Notes: generated from the letters alone by a model not told the origin. A stretch of 64,000 nt of DNA from Desulfobacterales bacterium (GCA_018432925.1 JAHDSC010000035.1:1-64000); one strand, 5' to 3'; counted from the first letter of the stretch, positions 55,263 through 64,000 are shown. Numbers and translations are program-made.

Positions 55263-56144
55263 ATGAAAACATCAGCTTTCGTTTCATTAATTTTTGTTTG
55301 TGTTCTGTGCGGATGTGCGATGCAAGAAGATGTAATTATACTCGAAGATCGTTTGGTTGCTTTGCAGCATCGAAACACGGAGCTTGAACGTCGGCTCTTG
55401 GATTTGGAAAAAAAGAGAGTGGATCTCAAATCCCAAATGGATGAATATAGCCAGGCCCACCAACAAAGTGACCAGTCATTCCGAAGCCGGTATGCGGAGA
55501 TGGTGGTCGGCTTCGATGAAATCAGGGAAGAAATTCGAGCCTTATCCGGAAGACTTGAAGAAAATGAACATCTGATTAAGGATAAGATCCATAACGACGA
55601 TTCTAACCCGGAGAGAAATAACCGGCTGAACAGAGTGGAGGAATCCTTACGTTCGAATAACGATCGAATTGCGGACATCGAGCGATACCTTAATCTTGAA
55701 TCATCCGCACCGGATCTGAAAAAAAAGAAACAACCAGGATCTTCATCCAATGTTCAACCGGGACAAGAGCTTACCGAAGATCAGCTTTACATAACAGCAA
55801 AACAGGCCTTCGATCAGGGGAATTTCGCGGCATCCCGTGAAACATTCAAAACGTTTTTAACAAAATATCCCGCATCGGGCCGTGCCGATAATGCTCAGTT
55901 TTGGATCGGAGAGACCTACTACCTGGAAAAATGGTATGAAAAGGCCATATTGGAATACCAGAATGTGATAGAAAAATATCCAAAAGGCAATAAAGTGGAG
56001 GCCTCGCTTTTGAAGCAGGGATTTGCTTTTTTAAACCTCGGGGACAAAGCGAACGCCCGGCTTATCCTGAAAGAATTGGTTGATAAACATCCCAAATCCA
56101 ACGAAGCAGCTATTGCCAGAAAAAAACTGGAATCAATTAAATAA
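55263..56144 (+). CDS. cpoB: CpoB/YbgF-like TPR lipoprotein
   Basis: 293-residue envelope protein that coordinates cell-wall synthesis with Tol in relatives. The start at 55263 gives a signal peptide ending in a lipobox LCGC (Cys about 17), so a lipoprotein here. A coiled-coil (about 25-110) precedes three TPRs: DQLYITAKQAFDQGNFAASRE, DNAQFWIGETYYLEKWYEKA and VEASLLKQGFAFLNLGDKA. The ribosome site is weak; the open frame extends upstream through the pal hairpin and is rejected as coding. Confidence 0.92.
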   Translation: MKTSAFVSLIFVCVLCGCAMQEDVIILEDRLVALQHRNTELERRLLDLEKKRVDLKSQMDEYSQAHQQSDQSFRSRYAEMVVGFDEIREEIRALSGRLEENEHLIKDKIHNDDSNPERNNRLNRVEESLRSNNDRIADIERYLNLESSAPDLKKKKQPGSSSNVQPGQELTEDQLYITAKQAFDQGNFAASRETFKTFLTKYPASGRADNAQFWIGETYYLEKWYEKAILEYQNVIEKYPKGNKVEASLLKQGFAFLNLGDKANARLILKELVDKHPKSNEAAIARKKLESIK

Positions 56145-56177
56145 CTGCTTCTTTCCCGAACCGTCCGAGTGCGCAGA

Positions 56178-56651
56178 ATGATAAAGACCATCGGTATCGA
56201 TCCGGGGTTGGCCGCAACCGGTATCGGAATTGTAAAAGGGACCTCGGTAAGGGTTGAAGGTTATTCCTACGGTTGCATTCATACTTCGAAACAGTATGGA
56301 TTGCCCGTGCGTCTCGAACAAATCTTTTCAAAAACACTGCATGTTTTGAAGAATGAAAAACCCGATCTCATGATTGTCGAAGATGTGTTTTCCTTGGATA
56401 CGTACCCAAAATCAGGTATAACGCTCGGAAAAGTGATCGGGGTGATTTTGCTTGCCGGTTGCCAGGTTGAGGTGCCGATCATCGAGGTGCCGGTCCGTGA
56501 GGCCAAGCAGGTTTTGACCGGAAACGGAAAGGCCGGCAAACCGCAGCTGGAGATGGCGGTCCGCCATTTTTTAAAATCGGACGTTCCCATAAAGCCATAT
56601 CACGCCTCCGACGCAATGGCCCTGGCAATTATCGGTTTGTCCCGGTATTGA
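56178..56651 (+). CDS. ruvC: Holliday junction resolvase RuvC
   Basis: Dimeric endonuclease that cuts Holliday junctions at the end of recombination, 157 residues. Acidic active-site residues appear in IGIDPGLAATG, MIVEDVFSL and HASDAMALAI. The ATG at 56178 is three codons after an in-frame GTG. It is the first of ruvC-ruvA-ruvB. The usual neighbour yebC is absent. Confidence 0.94.
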   Translation: MIKTIGIDPGLAATGIGIVKGTSVRVEGYSYGCIHTSKQYGLPVRLEQIFSKTLHVLKNEKPDLMIVEDVFSLDTYPKSGITLGKVIGVILLAGCQVEVPIIEVPVREAKQVLTGNGKAGKPQLEMAVRHFLKSDVPIKPYHASDAMALAIIGLSRY

Positions 56652-56742
56652 AGCACCGGGACAAGGAAACACGGGGGGAAAGTTTGGATTCATTTTATCC
56701 GCTTTAATTTTTTCGTTATTTTCTCCGGGACAGAGATGCCTC

Positions 56743-57360
56743 ATGATAGGGTATATCGAAGGTAAGATATTAAAAAAAGAAGAAGACCGAGTACTTGTTC
56801 TTGCCAATCAGATCGGATACGAAATTCTTCTGCCCACGGTTGTAATGGAAACGCTCAAGACGAAAAAACTCGGAGACCAGATCTGCCTTTATATATATTA
56901 TCAGCAAACCGAGCGACAGCCGAAGCCGGTGTTAATCGGTTTTAATTCAGAGGCCGAAAAAGAATTTTTCCAGCGCTTTATTTCAGTGGAAGATATCGGG
57001 CCGCTTAAGGCGGTCAAAGCCTTAAATATTCCGATCCGCGATATTGCAAGGGCAATAGAAACAAAGAATATGGAGGTGCTGAATCGGCTTAAGGGAATCG
57101 GAAACCGAACGGCCCAGAAAATTATTGCAACCCTGGAAGGCAGGATGGGCAAATATGCGTTGATCCCGAGAGAGGAGCATGCTCCGGACTTTCCGCCGGA
57201 GGATTTTTCAAAACAGGTCTTGGATGTTCTTACCAGTCAGCTCGGTTATAAGATGAAAGATGCAAGTCAAATGATTATAGAGGCGATGCGACGCAACGAT
57301 TCCATTTCTTCCCCGGAAGAGCTTTTTGAAGAAGTATATCGTGGTGTGCAAAACTCGTGA
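56743..57360 (+). CDS. ruvA: Holliday junction DNA helicase RuvA
   Basis: Junction-binding subunit that loads RuvB, 205 residues. The OB-fold domain starts MIGYIEGKI; two helix-hairpin-helix motifs follow (EDIGPLKAVKAL near 83-94, LKGIGNRTAQKI near 118-129); domain III (about 150-200) contacts RuvB. It lies 91 bases after ruvC. Confidence 0.96.
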   Translation: MIGYIEGKILKKEEDRVLVLANQIGYEILLPTVVMETLKTKKLGDQICLYIYYQQTERQPKPVLIGFNSEAEKEFFQRFISVEDIGPLKAVKALNIPIRDIARAIETKNMEVLNRLKGIGNRTAQKIIATLEGRMGKYALIPREEHAPDFPPEDFSKQVLDVLTSQLGYKMKDASQMIIEAMRRNDSISSPEELFEEVYRGVQNS

Positions 57361-57544
57361 CGAATTTTTTCTGAAAACGAATCAGTGAAATCATCGAAGC
57401 CTGCCGCATCGGTTCGGGATTTTTTTCGCATCAAAGCTCAAAATTCCGGAATCCGGAATGATCAAAACAGGAAATCCGGTTGTCTGTCTGAGGGATGGAC
57501 CTGCGTTTCGGTTGCAAAAATGAAGTTTAAAATGGATATCTGAA

Positions 57545-58588
57545 ATGGCGGATCATATTCTGAAATATTCCTCTGAGGAAAAGAGGATAATTTCCGGGTC
57601 TCTCTTGCCTGAAGATCAGGAACCCGAAATCCTGTCTTTACGACCGAAACGCCTTGCAGATTATACCGGGCAGTCCGAAGTGGTTGAAACCCTTCAAATT
57701 GCAATCGAGGCGGCCAAGCAGCGAAAAGAGCCACTTGACCACGTTTTGTTTCACGGGCCGCCGGGGCTGGGTAAAACAACCTTGGCGCATATCATTGCAA
57801 ATGAAATGGGCAGTCATCTGACCATCACATCCGGCCCCGCTCTTGAAAAAGGCGGGGATTTGATCGGCATACTCACCCATCTGGAAGAAGGGGATGTCCT
57901 GTTTGTGGATGAGATTCACCGGACGCCTAAAACAGTAGAGGAATTTCTGTACCCGGCGATGGAGGATTTTGCTGTTGATTTTGTTTTTGATAAAGGGGTT
58001 CATGCCAGAAGCCACCGGTATGCGTTAAAGCGCTTTGTTCTGGTGGGGGCTACGACCCGCGTTGGACTGCTCTCCGCACCTTTGCGGGATCGTTTTGGAA
58101 TCTTCAGGAGCCTGGATTTTTATAACGAAAAGGATCTTGTACAGATTACCATGCGTTCAGCCAAGTTGTTGAAAGTGGCGATTGATGAAGAAGGTGCGCT
58201 TGAGCTTTCAAAAAGATCCAGAGGAACCCCGAGGATTGTCAACAGGCTGCTTAAACGGGTGAGAGATTACAGCCAGGTCCGGGGGGACGGCACAATTTCG
58301 AAGAAGACGGTACAAACGGCCCTTGCTTTGGAGGGCGTTGATGAAAAAGGGCTGACACGGCTTGATCGGCGTTATTTGAAGGCAATTATCGAGTTTTATA
58401 AGGGAGGGCCGGCTGGTATCGAGGCAATTGCCGCGACACTTCAGGAAGAGACGGACACGCTGGTAGACGTTGTTGAGCCTTATCTTTTGAAGATCGGGCT
58501 GATTACAAGGACTTCCTCGGGTAGAAGAGCATCGGAATCGGCTTTCGAACATCTGGGTTTTCGCCCGCAGAAGAAAATAACCTGGTAA
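57545..58588 (+). CDS. ruvB: Holliday junction DNA helicase RuvB
   Basis: AAA+ motor of branch migration, 347 residues. Walker [13 protein letters not shown] (about 77-88), Walker B FVDEIHR (about 122-128), sensor [17 protein letters not shown] (about 172-188) and the C-terminal winged-helix region ([10 protein letters not shown]...[11 protein letters not shown]). It follows ruvA after 184 bases with no clear terminator between. Confidence 0.97.
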   Translation: MADHILKYSSEEKRIISGSLLPEDQEPEILSLRPKRLADYTGQSEVVETLQIAIEAAKQRKEPLDHVLFHGPPGLGKTTLAHIIANEMGSHLTITSGPALEKGGDLIGILTHLEEGDVLFVDEIHRTPKTVEEFLYPAMEDFAVDFVFDKGVHARSHRYALKRFVLVGATTRVGLLSAPLRDRFGIFRSLDFYNEKDLVQITMRSAKLLKVAIDEEGALELSKRSRGTPRIVNRLLKRVRDYSQVRGDGTISKKTVQTALALEGVDEKGLTRLDRRYLKAIIEFYKGGPAGIEAIAATLQEETDTLVDVVEPYLLKIGLITRTSSGRRASESAFEHLGFRPQKKITW

Positions 58589-58719
58589 CCCGATGATCGC
58601 AAGAATCGTTAATTTTTTTCAAATATCCGGCTATCATCCTGTCTGAAGAGCCGATATACGGATTCGGCGGGGTGACAGGAATTCCTGAAGAGGAGCCGGC
58701 CTGAATTAACTCCCTGATC

Positions 58720-59526
58720 ATGTCAATCATAACGCTGCTTACCGATTTTGGTGTCGAGGACGAATATGTGGGGATAATGAAGGGTGTCATTCTTTCGATC
58801 GCCCCTTCCGCACGGATTATTGATATCACCCATCAGATTGAACCCCAGGACCTGGTCCGGGCGGCATACATCACTAAATATTCTTATCGATATTTTCCAA
58901 GGGGCGCAGTGCATGCGGTGGTGGTTGATCCGGGAGTCGGAACCTCTCGTTCCATACTTGCACTGGAAATAAAAGGGCATATTTTTCTTGCGCCGGACAA
59001 CGGCATTTTGACTCTTTTAATGGACTCGGAAACGGTTGACACGATGATACGTGTTGATAACAGGGAGTATTTTTTAGAATCCGTGAGCCGGACATTTCAC
59101 GGACGGGATATTTTCGCTCCGGTCGCAGCCCATCTGGCCAATGGCGTTGCCATTAAAAAGTTGGGACCGCCGGCTGATCCGAAACAATTGGCGCGCCTGC
59201 CGATCCAATATCCCACCGTTTCAAACAGGGGGGAATTGATTGGATTCATCGTATCGATTGATCGTTTTGGAAACCTGATCACCAATATCGATTGGGAAAG
59301 CCTCGAAAAATTTTGCCGTACCGGAACCGGAAAAACACCTGAAATTACAATCGCCGGAAGAAAAATTACCGGATTGTCCCGCAGTTATGAAAACGTGAAA
59401 CCAAAAAATCCCTTGATGATTATCGGCAGTCGGGGATGTATCGAGATTGCCGTCAATCGTGGCAGCGCAAGACTCCATTTCATGGCGGAAAAAGGGGACA
59501 AGGTCAAATTGACTTTTTCCGGTTAA
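58720..59526 (+). CDS. SAM hydroxide adenosyltransferase family protein (DUF62)
   Basis: 268 residues, related to SAM-dependent fluorinase/chlorinase; ordinary members hydrolyse S-adenosylmethionine to adenosine and methionine. ITLLTDFGVEDEYVG at the start, VVVDPGVGTSRSIL (about 66-79), LAPDNGILTL and the C-terminal SIDRFGNLITNI are diagnostic. The halogenase-specific insertion seen in fluorinases is not evident. Its biological role is unclear; it is possibly cotranscribed with ruvCAB (132-base gap). Confidence 0.88.
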   Translation: MSIITLLTDFGVEDEYVGIMKGVILSIAPSARIIDITHQIEPQDLVRAAYITKYSYRYFPRGAVHAVVVDPGVGTSRSILALEIKGHIFLAPDNGILTLLMDSETVDTMIRVDNREYFLESVSRTFHGRDIFAPVAAHLANGVAIKKLGPPADPKQLARLPIQYPTVSNRGELIGFIVSIDRFGNLITNIDWESLEKFCRTGTGKTPEITIAGRKITGLSRSYENVKPKNPLMIIGSRGCIEIAVNRGSARLHFMAEKGDKVKLTFSG

Positions 59527-59578
59527 ATTTTATCTTGAAACGAACACGCTCCTTCATTGAACGGTAAAATCGGATTGA

Positions 59579-60418
59579 ATGAAATTCTTCAGAAAACTTA
59601 TGGAAAATCTCCAGGAAAACAAGCAAGAGGGTAAAAATCCGAAAAAAGCGAAAAACGCCGGCAAATGGACGGTTCTGTTCATTGGGGATAAAGGAAAAAT
59701 TATACCGGTTACGGGCTTTAAAGGAATTACGATTGCCGCGGCGCTGATGCTGCTGGTATCATTAAGCGTTGCCGTTTATTTTTATATTTTCTATCAAAGA
59801 GAAAGGGAAAAGAATGAGATTCTGCGGAGCGAACTATCGAACAAACAGGAACAGGTGATTGCGCTTCGCGACAAAAGGGATATGATCCTGGCCCGCCTGA
59901 TTGCGGCTGAATCCAGAATTGCGGACGGTTTCAACGGCAAGGGTTTCAACGAAATGTCGGGCGGAAAAGCAACCGGAAATGTTCCCTACGAATTCAAGTC
60001 AAACGGGGCGGATCTCGCCCCAAAAGAAGGCCCCGAGAATCCCGAGTCTTGCGGATATATCGTGATTAAAGCGTTTGGAATTTTTAACAACCCTGAAACC
60101 GGAGGTTGGACGGCACAGTTCAAATTGATCAACAACCGTGTTAATTTTCAACCTGTCTCAGGATACGCATTTGTAATATTAAAACCCGATGAAATTGATC
60201 CGGGAAAATGGTGTACGGTTCCGTCGACGGATCTCGTCATGGGGAAACCCCCCCTAATTCAAAGAGGTTATCATTTTTCCGTTGCCCGATATAAGACTTT
60301 AAAATTAGAATCGCAAGCCGATGCGGATCTAAAAGAATTTGTAAATGCCAGTGTGGTGGTGTATGCAGAAACAGGGGAATTACTGATCGAAAAAAACTTT
60401 GCGCTCCACTTATCATAG
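59579..60418 (+). CDS. Membrane-anchored coiled-coil protein, function unknown
   Basis: 279 residues, family not recognised. A basic N terminus (many Lys, about 1-45) is followed by one TM helix (about 49-71), a coiled-coil (about 72-110, RSELSNKQEQVIALRDKRD-like) and a probably periplasmic domain (about 155-279) with YIVIKAFGIFNNPETGGW and FQPVSGYAFVILKPDEID. The layout suggests a scaffold that links the cytoplasm and the wall. It lies 86 bases before a bactofilin gene on the same strand, so a joint envelope or shape function is likely (inference). Confidence 0.65.
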   Translation: MKFFRKLMENLQENKQEGKNPKKAKNAGKWTVLFIGDKGKIIPVTGFKGITIAAALMLLVSLSVAVYFYIFYQREREKNEILRSELSNKQEQVIALRDKRDMILARLIAAESRIADGFNGKGFNEMSGGKATGNVPYEFKSNGADLAPKEGPENPESCGYIVIKAFGIFNNPETGGWTAQFKLINNRVNFQPVSGYAFVILKPDEIDPGKWCTVPSTDLVMGKPPLIQRGYHFSVARYKTLKLESQADADLKEFVNASVVVYAETGELLIEKNFALHLS

Positions 60419-60503
60419 GAAAGGGAGGCATTCAGACCGAACATGACATGGAATTTTCGGGTTAAGCGTTTTGCATTTTAAATTTTTTTCCGGGAGAAAA
60501 AGC

Positions 60504-60875
60504 GTGAAGAATGAATCGGAGAATTTTTCTATTATCGACAAAGGGCTCACTGTAAATGGTGAGATTTCCACGGATGGAAAATTGATTGTCAAAGGGACCG
60601 TGAAGGGGAAGTTGACCGGTGAAACGGTTATTATAGCGAAAGAAGGATCCGTTCAAGCAGACACGAAGGTCGGCACCATGACCGTCGGTGGAAAATTCGA
60701 AGGGGAAGTCAGAGCCATGAACGAGTTGATCATTCTTTCCACCGGAAACTGTTCCGGCAAAGTTGCATGCAAAGATCTTGTGGTGGAGGCGGGGGGAATT
60801 TTAAACGCCGAGGTAATCAGCCTGAAAATTCAGGATTCCAAATCCGGTGAAGAATTTTCACTCTCCTTCGGATAA
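60504..60875 (+). CDS. Bactofilin (polymer-forming cytoskeletal protein)
   Basis: 123-residue bactofilin-domain protein (DUF583), which self-assembles into filaments without nucleotide. The beta-helical core has regular Gly/Val-rich turns: LTVNGEISTDGKLIVKGTVK, TMTVGGKFEGEVRA and GGILNAEVISLKI. The GTG at 60504 with GGGAG upstream is chosen over the TTG at 60471. It lies after the membrane coiled-coil gene; bactofilins often recruit wall enzymes at defined sites. Confidence 0.88.
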   Translation: MKNESENFSIIDKGLTVNGEISTDGKLIVKGTVKGKLTGETVIIAKEGSVQADTKVGTMTVGGKFEGEVRAMNELIILSTGNCSGKVACKDLVVEAGGILNAEVISLKIQDSKSGEEFSLSFG

Positions 60876-60891
60876 TTCCGAGAAAAAGATT

Positions 60892-61030
60892 GGAAGTTTC
60901 AAAACTGTCCCCGGGTCCAATACCTGTCTTGGATCGAGAAATTCAATCCTCAGGATACTCAATGTGGTCCCTGCGGTTGAACACCTCGCTTCACTTGGAT
61001 CTTACACCCGGCCGGGAGTTTTGAAACCGC
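60892..61030 (+). repeat. ~140-bp hairpin repeat, copy 6
   Basis: Starts GGAAGTTTCAAAACTG and ends GGGAGTTTTGAAACCGC. CGAGAAATTCAA (60945 region) can pair with TTGAACACCTCG, and AATCC-TCA-GGAT forms the tip. It lies just after the bactofilin gene (sense) and 13 bases from the end of the convergent EEP gene, so unlike the others it is a 3' element. Confidence 0.75.
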
Positions 61031-61043
61031 CCATACCCATTCG

Positions 61044-61808
61044 TTATTTCTCTTTTTTCCATTCAAATCTTGCATAAATCGGAAAATGATCGGACAGGTA
61101 AATGCCGTCAATGGTTTCCTGAATGACTTGGCAGTCTTTTGGAATAATTCGTCCTCGATAAAGAATCCAGTCGATGTAATTTCCGTTTTTATTCCCGGTA
61201 AATCCATGATGGGTCCCCGGATAAGGCTTTTTGAATATATTTTTCAAACAAATCTCGTTTTTTCTTCCGTGCCCGGTGAATATCTCATGACAGGGACAGG
61301 ATGGCGTTGCGTTGAAGTCGCCAAAGAGAATTACGGGCAGATCACAAGGCAGATGGGAAAGCCGTTCCATGATTATCCTGGCGCTCTCGATTTGAACCGA
61401 GATATCAAAATCAAAGTGTGTGTTGACGCATATCAGTTTGCGGCTTCTATTTTCGAATAAACCCATTGTACATTGCCGGGCCCAACGGCTTTCCGGTGGA
61501 CGGCTGGGTATCTCCGGTGTCGGACTCAGATAGAAGTGTTCCTGGTGAATGCATCTCCAGGCTTTCTTATGGAAAATAATGTTATCCTGCCAAAAATAGG
61601 GAGCGGGTTCTCTTTTCCCGATGTAGTTGTAATCATTTAGGATTTTTGAAAGAAATTCAATCTGGAAGTTATTTGCTTCCTGTAGCCCGATGAAATCAAA
61701 GATACGCGTTTTGAAAAAAGAAGGAAACGCTTTTTTGCGGTGTTGCCAGCTGTTCGGACCGTCATCTGCCAAACCAAAACGCAGGTTGAGTGTTAAGACC
61801 GAAAGCAT
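61044..61808 (-). CDS. Endonuclease/exonuclease/phosphatase (EEP) family protein
   Basis: 254-residue metal-dependent hydrolase of the EEP fold, which includes DNA repair nucleases, sphingomyelinases and phosphatases. Catalytic signatures: LTLNLRFGLAD, FIGLQEANNF (Glu), VILFGDFNATPSCP (Asp-Asn) and YLSDHFPI (Asp-His). The start at 61808 follows AAGGA. Upstream in-frame ATGs are likelier to be read-through. No signal peptide. Substrate unknown. It follows the CYTH gene on the same strand. Confidence 0.88.
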   Translation of the reverse strand: MLSVLTLNLRFGLADDGPNSWQHRKKAFPSFFKTRIFDFIGLQEANNFQIEFLSKILNDYNYIGKREPAPYFWQDNIIFHKKAWRCIHQEHFYLSPTPEIPSRPPESRWARQCTMGLFENRSRKLICVNTHFDFDISVQIESARIIMERLSHLPCDLPVILFGDFNATPSCPCHEIFTGHGRKNEICLKNIFKKPYPGTHHGFTGNKNGNYIDWILYRGRIIPKDCQVIQETIDGIYLSDHFPIYARFEWKKEK

Positions 61809-61925
61809 GTCGACGTCCTTATTATGAATTTCCTTACCGTTCATTTTTGTAAGCCGTGTTCTGTTCGTCCGGACGGTTGGGAAAATTGACATTGTGAAAA
61901 GAGTCTATTTCCCGATAAGCCGCCA

Positions 61926-62534
61926 TTAAACCGCACTCCGGAAAAGATCAAGATATTGTTTACAGTCAATCCGGATGTTCTTAAAGTTATCAAAAGTGAC
62001 ATCCGAAAAGGGGAGATCCGATTTATCTTTGATAATCTGGAAGAGGTGAAGGTAATTGGTGAGAATTCTTTTGCTCCATTCCAGGCCAATGCTGCCCGAT
62101 ATTTCTTTGATATTATGCTTTTCGCCTTCGATTTCCAGAAAATCGCCATACGGCAGGGTGTCTATGCAAAGGATGGTGCGATTCAAGATAAAGGTTTCCC
62201 GCCATTTTTCGTATGTCTGCTCTTTGTGAAATCCAATCGATTCAAGGATCTGTTTCATGATATGAAAATCACTGACTTCGACCTCAAGCTCTTTTAATAT
62301 TTTGAACTCATGATCCTCGGATCGGGGTTCGGATTTAAAGGTGAGACGCGTTTTCGTGTCTTTGCGAAGCCGCAGGAGAGATTTTTGTTTAATCAGCGAA
62401 TTGTTCGCATCTTCAAACCGTATGTTCGTTTCAAAAGCTCGTCCGAGACGCTGAGCGCCCAGTTTCATAATTCGACTGTGAATGGCTTCCACATTCGCCA
62501 GATAAAATTTTACTTCTATTTCTAAAGGTTGCAT
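61926..62534 (-). CDS. CYTH-domain protein (class IV adenylate cyclase-like)
   Basis: 202 residues of the CYTH superfamily, which forms a tunnel for triphosphates (class IV adenylate cyclase, thiamine triphosphatase). The N-terminal EIEVKF matches the ExExK signature; LLRLRKDTKTRLTFK, KELEVEVSDF and YGDFLEIEGE supply the other charged strands. AAAGGA precedes the ATG at 62534; the frame extends 68 codons upstream without support. Without assay it could be a cyclase or a phosphatase. Located 117 bases before the EEP gene. Confidence 0.86.
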   Translation of the reverse strand: MQPLEIEVKFYLANVEAIHSRIMKLGAQRLGRAFETNIRFEDANNSLIKQKSLLRLRKDTKTRLTFKSEPRSEDHEFKILKELEVEVSDFHIMKQILESIGFHKEQTYEKWRETFILNRTILCIDTLPYGDFLEIEGEKHNIKEISGSIGLEWSKRILTNYLHLFQIIKDKSDLPFSDVTFDNFKNIRIDCKQYLDLFRSAV

Positions 62535-63182
62535 TTGCAAATCCTTTGAAATGGATCGATGGATGGAAATTTTATGAGATCTTAACGGCCTTCCGAGCGA
62601 ACGGGGACGACATTTTCTTGGGAAAAAAGCCGGTCGTTGGGTTTTTTCAATTGGTCGGTTCGAAACCGTATCCCGCGCTGTTTTTTCAAAAACCGTGTTA
62701 TTAAAGTTGCTTGTATTAGAAATAGAATCCGATGTCAATGAGAAGCAAAATTCGAATCCGGGGAAAAGACGGGCAACCGGTTTCCATTCACGCTGATAAA
62801 AGGGCGCATGTATTTCTCGGCCTTAAGCAAACCGTAAACCAACCTCGGGGAGTCGGCGAGGTATTGATGTTTTTCTACCGCAGCTGAAAAATCCCGGGAA
62901 AACATGGATTCCGGCATAAGGGGTTATTTATGGACGGAAAACGATGGATGATAATTTTTTGCAAAATTTAGGATATTCATCTCCCTCTGAAGAGCTTGTA
63001 TGGCTGCGGCGACGAGTGAATCGAAAAACCGCCGAAAAGTTCTTACGCTCGAAGAATTCCCGTTGCAGGCAGCGCGTGGTTTCAATTTTCGTTGTTTGAT
63101 CTCGGTCGATGTTTTTTTTGCTTGACACATACTCAATAATTATTTAAATAATTCAAATTCTTTTTTATGGGAGCGACTAATC
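62535..63182. other. Region between CYTH and rplM genes
   Basis: About 650 bases with no supported gene. A 51-codon frame at 62944-63099 is possible but has only a weak ribosome site. The end holds the rplM promoter. Confidence 0.45.
63122..63150 (+). promoter_or_regulatory. Sigma-70-type promoter of rplM-rpsI
   Basis: TTGACA at 63122-63127, 17-base AT-rich spacer, TAAATA at 63145-63150; transcription would begin about 25 bases before the rplM start at 63183. Confidence 0.7.
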
Positions 63183-63617
63183 GTGAAAAAATATACTTAT
63201 AGCGCCAGACAATTTGACAACCCCGGTAAATGGTACATGGTGGACGCAGAAGGAGCGGTTCTGGGAAGACTTGCAAGCTCCATCGCCGCCCGCCTGAGGG
63301 GGAAAAGCAATCCATTGTTCACCCCTCACGTTGATACCGGAGATTGGATCGTGGTTATCAATGCCGATAAGATTGTCCTTACAGGCAAAAAATGGGACAA
63401 GAAAAATTATTATCGACACAGTGGTTATACGGGTGGGCTCAAAACGACTTCCGCGAAGGAGTTGTTGGAAAAAAGACCGACGGATCTCCTTCGTTTTGCA
63501 GTCAAAGGGATGTTGCCCAAGAACAGGCTTGGGAGAAAACTTTTCAAAAAATTAAAGGTTTATGCGGGAGATCAGCATCCTCACCAGGCCCAGCAACCGG
63601 AAGTTATGGAGTTCTGA
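63183..63617 (+). CDS. rplM: Large ribosomal subunit protein uL13
   Basis: 144-residue ribosomal protein, normal length. WYMVDAEGAVLGRLASSIAARLRGK and VVINADKIVLTGKKWDKKNYYRHSGYTGGLK are conserved throughout bacteria; VKGMLPKNRLGRKLFKKLKVYAGD is the typical C-terminal motif. It starts with GTG at 63183 after GGGAG. rpsI follows after 43 bases, the normal order. Confidence 0.98.
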   Translation: MKKYTYSARQFDNPGKWYMVDAEGAVLGRLASSIAARLRGKSNPLFTPHVDTGDWIVVINADKIVLTGKKWDKKNYYRHSGYTGGLKTTSAKELLEKRPTDLLRFAVKGMLPKNRLGRKLFKKLKVYAGDQHPHQAQQPEVMEF

Positions 63618-63660
63618 ATAAATTCAGCACCCGACAATTTCGTTGATTACCGGAGTATTT

Positions 63661-64000
63661 ATGAATAAAGAAAACGTATTTTACGCCACAGGAAAAAGAA
63701 AGACCGCAATTGCACGAACTTGGCTGAAACCAGGAAATGGTGAAATTATTGTCAATGATCGACCGGTGAACGATTATTTCAAGTATGAATCGGCAAGAAC
63801 GCTGGCCATTCAGCCCTTTAAAATTACAAATACCAGCGGTTCATATGATGTGAAAATCCACGTGATGGGGGGAGGTATTGCAGGGCAGGCCGGAGCGGTA
63901 CGGCACGGCATTACCCGAGCCCTATTACAGGTCAATCCTGACTTTCGGCAGGTTCTGAAAAAAGCCGGTTTCGTCAAACGGGATCCCAGAAGGAAAGAAA
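63661..64000 (+). CDS. rpsI: Small ribosomal subunit protein uS9, N-terminal part
   Basis: Second gene of the rplM-rpsI operon. Translation from the ATG at 63661 gives MNKENVFYATGKRKTAIART, and further along GGGIAGQAGAVRHGITRALL and the C-terminal KKAGFVKRDPRRKE. The window ends about 113 codons in, so only the last residues, with the rRNA-contacting tail, are missing. Confidence 0.97.
   Translation, partial: MNKENVFYATGKRKTAIARTWLKPGNGEIIVNDRPVNDYFKYESARTLAIQPFKITNTSGSYDVKIHVMGGGIAGQAGAVRHGITRALLQVNPDFRQVLKKAGFVKRDPRRKE

Noticed and set aside
62944-63099. 51-codon frame starting MDDNFLQNLGYSSPSE
   Set aside because: Weak ribosome site, no recognisable family and no conservation evidence; could be real but cannot be supported.
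1-64000. CRISPR arrays, tRNA, rRNA, transposases or prophage genes
   Set aside because: No regularly spaced repeats, no cloverleaf-like sequence, and no integrase or transposase motifs were seen by eye; a tRNA scan would be the decisive check.

Overview
The window reads as one contiguous stretch of a Gram-negative chromosome. The best guess is a Desulfobacterota (deltaproteobacterial) lineage. This rests on gene content and is an inference: a complete Tol-Pal system and an RND efflux operon (outer membrane), an SdhC-SdhA-SdhB operon with a single membrane anchor, a bactofilin, a glutaconate-type CoA-transferase, a double-length UvrA, and housekeeping clusters (parAB, ruvCAB, rplM-rpsI) typical of a chromosome. 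I saw no phage, transposase, CRISPR array, rRNA or tRNA.

Layout. 1-1.7 kb: 5' part of metK and panC on the minus strand. 1.8-4.2 kb: a PD-(D/E)XK nuclease/Rad3-type helicase fusion. 4.6-10.5 kb: a tripartite RND efflux operon (outer-membrane factor, adaptor, pump). 10.7-13.4 kb: YqeY, a flavodoxin and a small membrane protein in gene-poor DNA. 13.4-18.8 kb: a 1776-residue tandem UvrA. 18.8-25 kb: CDF transporter, a ferritin-like protein, two cation/proton antiporters and, facing them, a PII-like protein and a PTS EIIA-like protein. 25.3-27 kb: RlpA, Smr and PlsY.

27.3-34.4 kb: a minus-strand run parA-parB-NYN nuclease-IspH/UbiA fusion-ispA-dxs, linking chromosome segregation genes with isoprenoid synthesis. 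34.9-39.5 kb: ABM-domain protein, M48 protease with TPRs, an EF-G paralogue and a GerMN protein. 40-42.7 kb: a two-subunit CoA-transferase convergent with an acetate-type (SatP) permease. 43.5-49.5 kb: murI, a GT9 glycosyltransferase, sdhCAB and an HD hydrolase. 50.8-56.1 kb: tolQ-tolR-tolA-tolB-pal-cpoB, with an apparent frameshift in tolA. 56.2-62.5 kb: ruvCAB, a SAM hydroxide adenosyltransferase family protein, a membrane protein plus bactofilin, and EEP and CYTH proteins. 63.1-64 kb: rplM and the start of rpsI behind a good sigma-70-type promoter.

The main unexplained signal is a family of at least six dispersed intergenic repeats of about 136-143 bp (19984, 21200, 42733 minus, 50417, 53034, 60892). 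They share terminal inverted repeats around GGTTTCAAAAC/GTTTTGAAACC. Their internal arms differ in sequence but keep pairing, as expected of a structured RNA or hairpin-forming mobile element. Five of the six lie upstream of and in sense with a gene, and three sit downstream of promoter-like sequences. Other notable items are the IspH-UbiA fusion, the duplicated UvrA, the tolA frameshift at a T9 run and a 74-bp imperfect palindrome after the ABM gene.
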